This document shows positions 1 through 14,502 of a stretch of 64,000 nucleotides of DNA, piece by piece. This stretch comes from Moniliella sp. 'wahieum' (taxonomy: Eukaryota; Basidiomycota; Moniliellomycetes; Moniliellales; Moniliellaceae): the NCBI GenBank assembly GCA_003971905.1, contig RSEE01000072.1:248001-312000 (forward strand), written 5' to 3'. Each line of letters begins with the position of its first letter. Position 1 is the first letter of the stretch. The translations under genes and the position numbers were made by a program. The notes beneath the pieces were generated by a model. The model saw nothing but the letters and a program-made list of their open reading frames with translations, made no database searches and was not told the origin of the DNA.

Positions 1-341
1 GGAATACGAAGGGGAGGAACGGCGCATAGCAGAGGTACAAACGTTGCATTGGAACAGAGAGGAATCGAGGACGCTCCAAAGGCCACAGGGCTCCATGGTA
101 CACGGTCGGTCCAGTATCAAAGAGGTAAATGTCTAAGCGCAAGGGCCAGCATCGGCCATGGTGGTAAAGCCATCGGAATGGCGGAAAGAGGAACAGAAAA
201 CGGGCCAAGAGACAAGGTGCAAAACAGGCCAAATCCCACCTTGTCGCTTCCACGTGGTGGCGGCAAGGAAATGGTACGCGGGGTGGGAGGAGGGGGGAGT
301 GGGTCGGCTGCGAAGAAAGAAATAGAACGGGGTAGGATCTC
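1..341. other. Intergenic DNA downstream of the MAPKK gene
   Basis: No recognisable gene. This is the 3' flank of the minus-strand MAPKK gene, whose stop codon lies at 342-344. A short open frame on the plus strand is antisense to the kinase C-terminus and has no protein-like composition. Confidence 0.6.
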
Positions 342-2490
342 CTACGCAGAGGAAGGGTTGTGTTGGAGCTCCTTGGCCCGTTGTTTGGCCTGGAGCGTGT
401 CCTCAATCCAGGCCGCCATATTGACATCGTCGTCGCTCGCTGCCCGCGCGCGATCGGCGAGAAGAAAAGGGTGTTCCAGTAAGGCAGCGTACGAAGCGCG
501 TTGGTGCGGGTTCTTCACTAAGCAACTACGAACAAAGTCGTGAGCGTCGCTACTGTACCCACCTGTGCCATCGGCCTGGGCGGAAGGCAAAGTAGGCGGA
601 TCGCCCCAGACAATGGCTTGGAGTTGAGCAAAGACGTCCGAATACGTCTCGGGGGGGTAAGGGTATCCTCCCTTGGCAATCTCGACCAGGCTGAGCCCGA
701 GTGACCAAACGTCAGCGGCGACCGTGTAGGCCCCCGCGGGTTCCGCACCAGTCGCGGCCGTTTGCTGCTGCGGGTTGATCCGCTCCGGCGCCATGTAGGA
801 CTGACAGCCAATGTTGGTTTTGGCCAGCGACTTTTCCAGCTCGCCCGAGACACCGAAGTCACACAGCTTGACTTGCCCCTTGGTATTGACCAGCACATTG
901 GTCGGCTTCACGTCGCGGTGAATAATGTTGAGGCTGTCTTTGAGGAAGCGGAGGCCCGAGACCATGGACCAGGCAATCCGTGCCAGTACGGGTTCGGGGA
1001 CATAACGGCCTGGAAGGCAGAGTTTGTCCAGGCTGCCAGCATCCATGTACTCCATGCAATAGTAGACACATCCCTCCACAAAAAACGCGCCGTAAAACTC
1101 GACGATTTGGGGGGCCACCGCGCGATGAAGAATGTCCAGCTCCATAATGATGGCCTTGAGCTTAGGATCGTCCAGCTCCAATCGGATCTCCTTCATGGCC
1201 ATCAAGACATTGGTCTTGATATGCCGCACCTTGCGCACCGTACCATAGTTCCCCCGCCCCAGCTCGTCCAGCAACTCAAAGTCCTCCAGTTGCATGTGGA
1301 AGTGGGTGCCATTCCCAAACTCTACCCCGTGCGCATCAAGAATAGCCTTGTCGGCAAACTTGAGCCGTCCATCCGTATCGACAATGTTGCTGTACTCATC
1401 AAACGCAGTTGCCAATTTGCCCGCTTCCAACCCACCTGCGCCGAGCCGAGCCGGAGCGGGCCCGGACCCAGACCCGACCCAGCTTTCTGCGTTCCACCGT
1501 CCACCAAATTATCAAGAGACGAAGCGGTATGCCCCGCCGGCCCGCCAGACCACGGCCGGGTGTCGCGTTGCCCATCGGACGCAGTGCGCCACCAGGTCGA
1601 CCACCTGGCACGAATCCAGCACGCGTCGCCGCCCCACCGACGGTAGCCACAGGTAAGCCGGCCGGTCCGCCCGGTCGAGGCGGAGGAGCGCGGGTGGACC
1701 GGAGTGGAGTCGCATCGACCGTGCCCGTGCCTGCATTGGCGCGACTGGAGCGCACCTGGTCCAATTTAGAACGAAGCGAGGGGGGGATCGCCGTACCTCC
1801 TACCATACGCACCCGGTCCGACCCAGGCACACCCCCGCGAGCAGAGAGACCACCGGGACGTACACCCCCAACGGTCGAGTGCACCCCAGGTAACGTCTTG
1901 CCTGGCGCTGCGCCTGGTGGAAGCCGGATGCCCGCGGGAGTCAACGCGTGCGGGTGGGGGTGCGTGTGCGGGTGCGGGTGCGGGCCTGGGTTGGGTCCGA
2001 GTCCGGGGGCAGAGCGGAGCAAACTCGGATGGATGACACTGGGGTTGAGACCAGGCCCTGAGCTCGCAGTAGAGAGGGACGCGGAAGATGTGTCCGAGTC
2101 GTGGGGCCCAGATGTACCCGCCTCCACTGATGGGGGTGAGGAGTAAGGGTGTGGTGGGGTGTGGGAGGAGGTGGAGGCGGAAGAGGAAAGGGTGGAGGTG
2201 GTCGTGGAAGAAGTGGAAGAGGAAGGAGGAGGCCATGGTGGTTGAGGATGCTCAAGCGTCGGTGTTGTCGCTTCCGATGGATCAGAAGTGGGAGATGTGG
2301 AGGAAGCGTTCTCCTTGTCCTGCTGGACGACTGTGGCGGCCACAGCAGGGTCGGCCGGAGGGGGTGGCTGGAGGGTTAGATGCTGTACGGAAGAGGCCAG
2401 GGCGGCAGGGGTGAGGGTGGTGGCTTGGGCGACAGACGCAGTGTCTGGCGTAGCTTCGGCAGCATCGGGGTCGAGCATGGCGACGGCCAT
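342..2490 (-). CDS. PBS2: MAP kinase kinase of the HOG/stress pathway (Pbs2/Wis1 type)
   Basis: Dual-specificity MAPKK that would phosphorylate a Hog1-type MAPK in the cytosol. The kinase domain lies in 342-1430: glycine loop GRGNYGTV, ATP lysine in AMKEIRLEL, catalytic loop HRDVKPTNVLV, DFG in CDFGVSGEL, then activation-segment SLAKT and GCQSYMAPERI. SLAKT carries the two phospho-acceptors known in Pbs2, and the stretch IIMELDILHRAV is also Pbs2-like, which separates it from Ste7 and Mkk1/2. The Ser/Pro/His-rich N-terminal regulatory region is read from the ATG at 2490 in another frame and ends in an RRGIP motif near 1530. The two parts are joined only if there is a frame change or small intron between about 1430 and 1530. 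No clean GT-AG pair is obvious there, so a lost base is likelier. Identity is firm; the exact N-terminus and join are not. Confidence 0.88.
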
Positions 2491-2550
2491 AGGAGGAAGT
2501 GGGGGCGATGGGCGAGGGGGAGGAGGGATGGCGAGGAGGATGGCGATGGC

Positions 2551-2564
2551 GGGTGGTGGTGGGG

Positions 2565-2595
<31 letters not shown>

Positions 2596-2602
2596 GGTGG
2601 TG
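2551..2602. repeat. GGT/CCA trinucleotide repeat upstream of PBS2
   Basis: Near-perfect GGT repeat on the plus strand (CCA on the strand of the MAPKK gene), 60-110 bp upstream of its ATG. It would sit in the 5' UTR or core promoter. A similar CCA-rich tract lies just upstream of the Borealin-like gene near 12450-12500. Confidence 0.8.
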
Positions 2603-5356
2603 CTGGCATCATGGATAGGAGCGCCTGCGAGGTGCGAGATGATGCAATGATGTGTGAGATTGATAACCAGTGAGGCTTGCGGCTGAGGCGCTGGGGCCGC
2701 TGAGGCTGAACGTAAAAACGTTCATATTTTGCGCATTAATCGAATTAATCATTGCGCTCATTAACTGGGGAATTTGATCGTGTTGATTCACCGAGTCAAC
2801 GTACCACAGTGGCGTATTAGCGCTTTGATTAGATGTGGTCCTCTTTGTCCTCCACCGTACCATCTTGTAACATGCAACAACCCCCACCCCTCCCTACCCA
2901 ACCACGAACCCATGGTAGCACTGCCGCCACTGTATTTACCCCACTTAACCCCTTCAATGTGTACGCACTGGCAGCTCTCTCCTCTTGACAGTCTCGCCGG
3001 GTTTTTGCGTTGTCGCGTTCAATGGAAATAACAGAGAAGAGCAGGCTAACCCCTCAGACCCCTTACCGTTTAGGCCTTATCAAACCCACCAGTCCTCCAC
3101 CAATAAGGCGAGGGAAAGCGATTCCACTGAGAGATGCGCGTGTTGAGCAATCGGGTGTCTCGTGATGCCTTGGCCAATGTGTCCCTTCAGCTCCTCTCAG
3201 GCCTGGGAGTTCCGTTGTTTTCTCTCTCCTGTTTTCCTTGTTCCGCAACTTAGCCCTGGTGGCGACTCCCTGCATGATGTTCCTCTGTAGGCGTTGATGG
3301 TTGGCTTAGACTACCACCACCACCAGTGCGATTGCATCACCTTCGAGGACCATCTGGACTCTAGGTCTCATCAGTGCATCAGCGCCCAACGAGAGCCTCT
3401 ATGTAACGAAAACATATTTGATTTTTACAGATATGCTCTCTCTCTTTCACAGTATGCAGGACGTAGCTCCCTTGAGCGAGGCGATCGACGATCCCGCTCG
3501 TCTCTTTCCATCTCTATCTCGCCCGGCTGATTTGTATGCGTTCATCCATCTGAAGTTGTTCTTGCCCACTGATGGTTGACATAGAGATGTCCCGCACAAC
3601 TTTTTTCCGCCGCAACCGAAACAGATATGCATGCCAGGAAGAGGTCTCTGTGAGATCTGAGATCTTATCCGGCTCAATAACTGAGGCCTGAGGCCAGTCA
3701 AGTCAACCTTGTGGGCCTCAGGCCTCAGGCCCCAGTGTCCTTACGTTCAGGGGGGCCGGTAAACGTTAAACGTTAAACGTACCCAGAGACCACACATAAT
3801 AATAGCCTTATTTCCCACAGCGCTGAGGCTCAGGAAAACGTATGTACTTAATGGATCATCGTCCTCATCGATCCTCGATCATCGGTCCTCAGGCCTCACA
3901 TCAGCGCATCGGCATTGTACGAGTCGATCGATGGTTGATGGAGAGAGCGAGATGTCCATAGCCGAACTTAGTTGGTGTGGTATGTATACTCCCAGCAAGG
4001 TACGATGCTGTCGGCATCCACGATTCACGTGGTGGAGCATTTGCCGAGAAGCTTGGCGATCCACACCTTGCCCACCACCACAGGATAGAAGGGGAAGAAG
4101 CGAAAGCACAGCCGTCGTGCATCGCCTGGACGTCGTCTCTAACCATGTATCTTTCATGCAACGACATCACGTGTCACTTGCATCACATGCAACAGAGATT
4201 TTGTTACACTGCGGTAGGTTCCAGTTATGATACTTTTCAAGCCTGAGACTTGTGAATGTGAGGCCTGATGGTCTAAGATCTAATGCCTGGTGCCTTATAG
4301 CCTGGAGAGCCAGACTGCTATGCTACTTAGTAGCCTAGACTCCTACCAACTTTTTATCTTTTCTCTCTTCCCTTCCAAAAGGCTTCCAGAGCTGTGAACT
4401 GCATGTGAGCGTGTGAGCGACTGAGCGTCCGCTGCGCGAGCACGAACGATTTTGTTGCACAACATGTATCATCAGCAGGGGATCTGGATGACCATCCTGC
4501 ATCCCCCACACGGTCGAGGATAGGCTGATCTATATGCAGACAGAGGCTGAGCCGCTGTGGGGCTCCGAAGGGCTGACCGGTGAGCTCACTGGTGAGCGGC
4601 TGCTGCGCTCTGGTGGCGGGGGCCCACTTGGGGTGCGGCACTGGCGCTGTGCTGCGGCGTGGGTGGTCCCTCCCGAGCAGTGTGCTGGCGCGGCAGACAC
4701 GCGGGAGAGGCGCTGGGCCCCACGGGGCCAGCACTGCGCCAGCGGCATTATCGTAAGAGCCACTCGACCACCTTCTAAGTCCCAGTTCAGGCGTCAAGTT
4801 CACGCCGCCCACGCTCTCAGGTGCCGCCACACTGCCCAGGATGCAGGCCCGCGCTTGCGACACGCTCGGACACACCCGGACGCAGTGTGCTTTCTGGGCC
4901 CATCACCCATCCCCATCCCCAACCTGCATCTGCACCACAGCCACACACACTCTCTTCCCTCCCCCTACCCGCCGTCTGCTTCTTATATCCGCTGCTCTTC
5001 ACCTCGCTCCTCACGCCCCGTCCTTTTTGCTTCCAACCACCACCATCCGCGTCACCGGGTTCTCACGCTCATCACCTCCTTGCCTCCCAACCTTCCACCT
5101 TGTCAAGCTTCTCAAATCTCCCTCTATCTCACACGGCTCTCCACGGTTGCTGAGAACGTGTTATATAACCACACTTACCGCATCCTACCCCCATCTACTA
5201 GCCCATCATGTACGTCACACGCCACGCACCCATCTCCCTCTCTCTCCTTTCCCTGATTTAGCTGCTTTCATGTTGACATGTCATCTCCCCGTTTGCTTTT
5301 TGGTTGACTTCTCTGTCAGGCATTTGTGTACGTGTGTGCCCTCTACTGCATCGACA
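2603..5356. other. Long gene-poor region with degenerate palindromic words
   Basis: About 2.7 kb without a gene I can support. Base composition is more AT-rich than the genes around it. It contains repeated AGGCCTGAGG/CCTCAGGCCT words (about 3685-3735, 3888 and 4240-4270) and a 7-bp tandem array at 3760-3780. From about 4880 it becomes pyrimidine-rich with TTATATAA near 5160, as expected for the promoter and 5' leader of the following plus-strand gene. Open frames here have no recognisable motifs. Confidence 0.55.
3760..3780. repeat. TAAACGT heptamer, 3 copies
   Basis: Three exact tandem copies of TAAACGT, intergenic. One of several 7-bp arrays in this window. Confidence 0.9.
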
Positions 5357-7438
5357 ATGCCTTCAGGTCTTCCGTTCTCCCTTTCAAACTTCTGACCCTG
5401 TCTCTGCCAAACAGACGGTGCAATCGTTTTCAACCAGGACCCCAATACGCGGCGCGTGCCGCTTCTGGCTGTGTGGGACCTTAACCCAATTAGCTGGGTT
5501 CGCCGTCAGGGTTTGCAGGCCCACATGATGGCCGAAGCCAAGGTACGCATTTTTCTTCCCCCATTTTTGCTACATCCTGTTGGCAGTTGGCTGTGTATGG
5601 CTAACGTGCCCCTTGCACCATAGGTACTGGCTGAGGAGACCAGCTACAACGACCAAGCACAAGTAGAGCAAGCCGACTACGTTGCCATTTCTTCCGGTCG
5701 ATCGAAGGAGGACGCACTGTGTGGGGTGGTTGTGACGGACTACGATTACCCACCTGAAGTGGCGATTGCGGTGCTCAACAAGATTCTGGAAGAAATGACG
5801 GTGAGTGTTCCCAAGGAGCGCTACCAGTCTCGGATCCTCGACTTGGCCGCCCACCACCCTGCCCTATTTCCCCGGTTCGGCTCAGTCAAGAAAGCAAAGT
5901 TCCGTCCTTTGATTCTGCTCAGGGGCCCCGAAAGGCCAGATCGGCATCGATGAGCCTATACTTGTGGCTGCGCTCGAGTTGCCTTCGTCCGTAGAATACC
6001 TGAGTCGGTACCAAGACGTACGTCAGGCTCAGCGTATGGCCGATGCCCAGTCCGGGAGCCGTGGAAAGGGGGGGAAGGCCTTCGGTATTCCAATGGATAA
6101 CTCTCCCAACAAAAAGCATACTTTCTTGGGATTGCGCCGCCAAAAGCGTGCCCAACCTCCAGTTTTTCACCCGATGGACCGGTCTGCTACGCTCAACATC
6201 CGCACTCTTCCACCTACGGAAAGCCGGACCATCTCGCCCGACTCCGCCGGCATCACAAAGATCCCTCCCGCTAAGGAGGACGCATTTTCCGTTCTTTCCC
6301 CAGGTATGCTCCGCGGCCACCCCGGTGCCTCAGTTGATACATCAACGGCGGAGGCGGAGCACACCATCACCCGCAAAAGCACGGTTGAGACGTTGCGGAA
6401 CTTTGACGAGACCTCGGCGACCGACGGACGTGCGACGCCAACGACTCTATCGACCCCACGGCGCAGCACTCTCCCCGCATCAGCTCTTGCGCCCAAGGGC
6501 GCCGAGCCAAGTCTCTCCCTCTCGGTTGATGCAACTGCTCCACCGCGCATCCGCAGCGCGACGGTTACTATGGGCAGCCGAGTACCAGCCCGTCCTGTTG
6601 GCTCGGACCTACAAACTCGCACTCGTCGTGAATCTACTGCGAGTCAGTCTCGTCGTCCTGCATCGCTCGCCGAGATGGATGGTGACGACGAAGTGCGTCA
6701 TGCATCTGTGCAGGCCAGTCTGAATGCAGTACGCGGCCTTAGTCGGAGCACAGTGTCCGTCAATTCCGACGAGGACGAAGAAACCGATATGGAAACCGAC
6801 ATTTCGTTCGGCGCCCGCACGCCCAGTCCCATGGCCAGCTTTGGTGCGGTCCGCGCCGCGCTTGCCCTCTCTCCCACCGTCGATCCCAAGCGCGCAAACA
6901 AGATCCGTGAGAGGAGCACTTGGAATCCCAACCCTGAAGTGATTGCACCTATGATTGTGGAAAAGCGGGTTGACTTTTTGCCCGAGGTGGCAGCGGAAGA
7001 TGAGGTGGAACCTTCTTCGGGTTCGGACAAGCTGCCGCATGAACTCTCCTTTCAAAGTACCGTCACGCTTGCACCTCAAGGGCCGTCGACACCACACCGT
7101 TCAACCTCATAAGCCCTCCCCGCCTCCTGCTGCAGCAGAGGGACAGAAAATCGCTCCTTCTGAAGCCTTACTGTCGCCTCCGCGCGATGCGGCTTTGCAT
7201 CTGGCCCCACGCACTTCACTTGGCCAGTACGAGGGCCGATATGATGATCTACCCAAAGCAGTTCTGCCCTGGCCCTTCCTGATACTTCTCCCGCCGTTAT
7301 GTCTAACTTGGGGATCCGACCCAAACTCCATGTGTCCCATTCGGCTGGTACCGCTGGCGGGATGCGTTTGCTCCCTGGCCGTCGGCGCGCTTTGACCAGT
7401 ACCGGGTCGGAGGAAGAAGAGGGATGCGTTGTGATGTG
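5357..7438 (+). CDS. Ykt6-like longin-domain protein with long disordered tail and C-terminal CaaX box
   Basis: Proposed exons: 5357-5366, 5415-5542, 5624-5800, then from 5923; introns 5367-5414, 5543-5623 and 5801-5922 all have GT-AG ends. Exons 2 and 3 read as a longin fold: WDLNPISWVRRQ, then VLAEET, then CGVVVTDYDYPPEVA followed by VLNKILEEM, which matches the Ykt6 order ERT - GVVISDxEYPxRVA - LLNKILDEF. YLSRYQDVRQAQRMADAQ in exon 4 resembles the Ykt6 linker YLxKYQDPxQADxIMKVQ. After that, Ykt6 should have an R-SNARE helix; here there are about 480 residues of Ser/Thr/Pro-rich, probably disordered sequence. The frame changes near 7100 and 7260, and the last frame ends EEEEGCVVM before TGA at 7438, a farnesylation-type CaaX motif. 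The very short first exon (MPS) is a guess, and one base appears lost at the exon 4 border. Longin plus prenylation suggests membrane trafficking; the tail is unexplained. Confidence 0.6.
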
Positions 7439-10956
<3,518 letters not shown>

Positions 10957-11068
10957 ACCAGCGCTACCAACGACGACGCAATCATACTGCTAAGGAGGTG
11001 GAGTCATAGTAAATGTGCTCATGAACATAGCCAGATCTATTCGCCGGGGCTGCTTGGCGGGCAGGAAT

Positions 11069-12445
11069 TAGCCGGCCCAACGGTGGCTCTGGTCTAGATG
11101 CCACTGGGCTATCTGTGCCCGCACCCGCGCCTGCTCGGCCGCAGGGATGCGCAACGCCCCAATTTCCTGTGGACTGGTTGAGGCGGGATCAAGGGTGCGG
11201 CCATTCGAGAGGGAGATGGTCCGTGACGGTGCAGTTGGGGCGCGAAGGGGAACCGGAGACGCTCATCGAAGGAGCAACGACGCGCCTCGTATTGGTACCA
11301 ACCCTTCGATCCAACGCAGCTGCCGCAGCTGCTACCCTGCCTACCCTCGGGGGGGCAGGCGAGGAGGGAAGCTGAATCGAGCTCGAGGAACCAAGGGCCT
11401 GGCGGGCAGAAGCCAGGCGTTGAGCAATGCCCCCCTGCGCCTCATCTCGACGGGATGCATCTGCTGGGGCTGGGGTGCCAGGCGAGAGGGGTTGTAAAGG
11501 GCGTACAGTTCCATCGGGGAGGACTAATCCCTGGAGCGGTGTGCCGTTGGAACTGGTAAACAGCACCTTCTCCCCCACTCGGGCGGGGCGAGAGGCAGCG
11601 GGACGGGTGGGGGAGGAGGAAGGGGTGCGGGCAGAAATGGGGAAACAGTTGGGTGGTTTGCGGGGGGATTTTGTTGGCGAACCTGCTCTCTTCAAACCTG
11701 CAGCACGCACCTGGGCCTTAAATGCAGCCCATTCCTCCCTCTCCTCGGGCGCACTTACACCAGCGATGAGACCGGGCATAGCTGTGTCAGAGTCCGAGCG
11801 GGCAAGGCAGACGAGACACCAGTCCTTCCAGGAACAGAAGGATCGGAAGCCAGTGCAGGGGCAGACGAGGTGCTTGCCAGCGATTCCCAACGCAGACACA
11901 GCCGTGAGAATATCGCCGTCGTAGTCCAGCAAGAAGGACTCAAGCGATAGCTGCCGCACCTGGCGTGGAACCCGCTGAATCGCAGTGGCCACGGCGGCCG
12001 GGACTCGTGCTGCCTGGCTGCAAGCGCGTTCTGGTATCTTGTCACTCGCACATGGGCTGTTGGCCCGCCAGTGTCAGCACTCGACGTGTTCGTCTGGTAA
12101 GGAGGGAAGAGGGCGAAGGCAGCGTACTTTCCAGGTCAAAATTTTGTAGCAGTGTCCTGATCTGCTCCTCAGGCAGATCCGTTTGTGCAGGGCTGGGTCC
12201 ATGTGGTCACAAGTGCGCCACCGGCTGCCCAGCTGGGCACGTCGGCTGGATCGGTAGGGCGGGTGTTGGAGACGACGCGCAGGGCAGAGAGCTGGGTGTT
12301 GAGCTTGCCCATCGTGTCGTCGGGGGGATCTGTTTTCCTGCGCAGGCGCGGCCGCATGGGTGGTGGCGGAGGGTTTCTTGGCAGTGTCCCTGGCGCGGCG
12401 TCCCCGGGCCGAGGCCTTGTGTAAGGTGGCGGAGCGCGGGGCCAT
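11069..12445 (-). CDS. NBL1: Borealin/Nbl1-like subunit of the chromosomal passenger complex
   Basis: Expected to bind survivin and INCENP and target Aurora B to centromeres. Start MAPRSATLHKASARGRRARD at 12445. After a Pro/His/Thr-rich leader, the diagnostic segment is LPEEQIRTLLQNFDLE near 12180-12130, followed by RTRRVLTLA, then a basic helix ATAIQRVPRQVRQLSLES (about 11990) and FLLDYDGDI. This matches the borealin N-terminal helix (NxxLExxxR ... RIPxxxR). The rest (about 11190-11800) is disordered with SPTKSPRKPP and a stretch VLFTSSNGTPLQGLVLPDGT. The frame changes near 11200 and the last frame ends WHLDQSHRWAG before TAA at about 11069. At least three frame changes are needed. At about 400 residues it is far longer than yeast Nbl1 and closer to metazoan borealin. 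It converges on CDC5, with about 110 bp between the two stop codons. Confidence 0.72.
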
Positions 12446-14502
12446 GGAGCGGGCGGTGGTGGTGGTGAGGCGGTGGTGGTGGTGCGGCCGTGGTGGTGGT
12501 GAGGCCAGCGCACCCGCCGTGCCCAGCCCCTCGGCCGGCGTGCCACAGGCCACCAGCAGTGGCGGGCTTGAACATTTCACTGTGTTGGAGCAACCCCTAC
12601 CAGCGCCCCGGCGCGCCTGCAAGTCACGTGCACGTGCACGGCCGTTCCGCTCCTCCCTCCACCCGCAGAAGAAAAAATCGCCCCGACGGTTCCGCCCCGA
12701 CGCGCAGGCTATATAAGCGCCTGGTTCGGCCGCCGCTCTTCTGCTTTTCCCCACGTGCGGCAAAGTAGCACAGGCCCGTGTTGCTCCTGGCGTCCTTTCC
12801 CGTGGACCTGGTGAGCGTCAGCCTCGTTGCTCAGAACAAGCGTTGGGATATGCCATCCCCCCCTTGTGGGCGCCTGGACGTCTCAGCACCCTTGGGCCTG
12901 CTCGGTCCTCCCCTCTCCTCGGGAGTCGGGCGGAGCAGGCCCGGGTCGGTGGTCCAGACAGATATTTGCGTGGGGTGCCTCACCTCATCTCGGCTTGCTC
13001 CAGCATGGCGTGGCGCTTCCTTGGCGTCACGACTATCCGCTGGAGGTGGTGCTGGCTAGGGGCACTACTGTGGTTGAGCATGAGCCCGTGGTCGACCATC
13101 GGCAGCGACCAACTTGAATGCGATGTGCTCTTCCCTGTCGATAAACTGTTCTGTACTGCTTAGTCTGCTCTGTATTGTTTAGTCTGCTCGTTATGACTCG
13201 TACGTGGCATAGGCATGATAGCTATTAGGCCTCAGTGCTACAGCCATCAACATCCCTTGCGATGTCTATAGCCACTGCGGCGGGGGTCACCGGTCAATGG
13301 CCAACAACCCCCCACAGGGACTTGCTTGGCCCAGCAAGACGCTGCGTCCTTTCACCTTCATGCAACGGCGCATGGGCAGATGGGATCCGCCAATTATCCC
13401 AACGAGGAGACGTGCTTGGGACCGCACCATTCGTTGAACCCGTCCACCTGCGCTGCTGCTGTTGGAGGCACAGGGTAGTCTCGGATAGCCCCAGTAGTCC
13501 TTGGTTGGCGGCCGTGCTTCGTGCTGCCTCTCCAACTGACCTTCCTACTACCACCGCCGACCTCTACCGTAAACCTGGGACTGCGTCCACGCGTGCCTCT
13601 CATCCCCCTTTCCCCGCCACCTGGGCCCTGCGCCCTCACCCACCACGGCGTCAGGCCTCAACCGAGACAGGCTCTTGTCCCCTCTTTGCCTCTGGGGGAG
13701 TGCACCACAACGTTCCCGCTATCCGTTCTAGGTACTTAAAAGGTCTATGTGTGTACTGGTTGCGTTCTGTCTCGCCTTCTGAAAGAGGGTACCTGGGGTC
13801 GCCGAAGTATCATATGTGACAGCAAGAGACCTATGCCACCGATTCGCGGACCGCGTACCCGGTTAGGATTGGGAAATGGTGGTACACAAGATAGCACTCG
13901 AGGCAAGGTGATTGGGGGTGCGTGGGGGGGGTTCCCAGAGGGCCAGCTCAGGGGATGCAGCTCAACGCTCAAAGCTCAAACGATAGTCAGACGTGCATGG
14001 AGAAAGGCCTCAGGAGGGCGAAAAAAAAGCCATGGGCAGGACGGCAGCAGTGACCCAAGTGACAAAGCTTAATGTGGCTAAGAGGGCAAATGGACAAGTG
14101 GGTGGGCACACCTTGGCCCAAAGACAGAAAAAGAAGCACACAAGACCCGCGGGATGCATACCATATGGACTGATGACTGGGGTTCCTCCTTGGAATATGG
14201 CCAGCGGTCGGAGCAAAAAGAATGAAAGCGCGACTGGACCACACCAGAAGGATAAGGAAAGGAAAGGGGAAATGATGATTAGCTCTGAGGACGATCAGAG
14301 AGGAGACTGTTCGATCCTTGAGTAAAAGCACCGAGGGGTTTACGCTCTCTAATAAGAGAGAGGTATTATTTGCGACTCGATCCGGCGCTCGCTTGGAACA
14401 CAGTGAAAAAAGGCTCAGTAGTCCCAGGATAGTATGGGAGATGCAGACAAAGGGTGAAGGAAGAGAGATAGGACAGTGCCTAGGAAAGCCCAACCTGCCA
14501 CA
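12446..14502. other. Intergenic region with TATA box but no recognised gene
   Basis: CCA-rich tract at 12450-12500 on the strand of the Borealin-like gene. TATATAA at 12710-12716 could serve either strand. Downstream of it, 12770-13118 has mixed-frame coding-like pieces (for example YPLEVVLARGTTVVEHEP in 13000-13118) that I do not recognise. The rest, up to 14502, holds no supported gene; the minus strand is the 3' flank of the next gene. Confidence 0.5.
12710..12716. promoter_or_regulatory. TATA-box-like TATATAA
   Basis: Perfect TATATAA on the plus strand, in GC-rich surroundings, 265 bp upstream of the minus-strand Borealin-like start and about 60 bp before an unexplained coding-like stretch on the plus strand. 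The sequence is close to symmetric, so direction is uncertain. Confidence 0.45.

Noticed and set aside
49..543. Plus-strand 164-residue frame at the left edge
   Set aside because: It is antisense to the C-terminus of the MAPKK and shows no domain or plausible composition.
3760..3780. TAAACGT repeats as a telomere-like tract
   Set aside because: Only three copies, interior to the window, and unlike the TTAGGG-type telomeres of most fungi.
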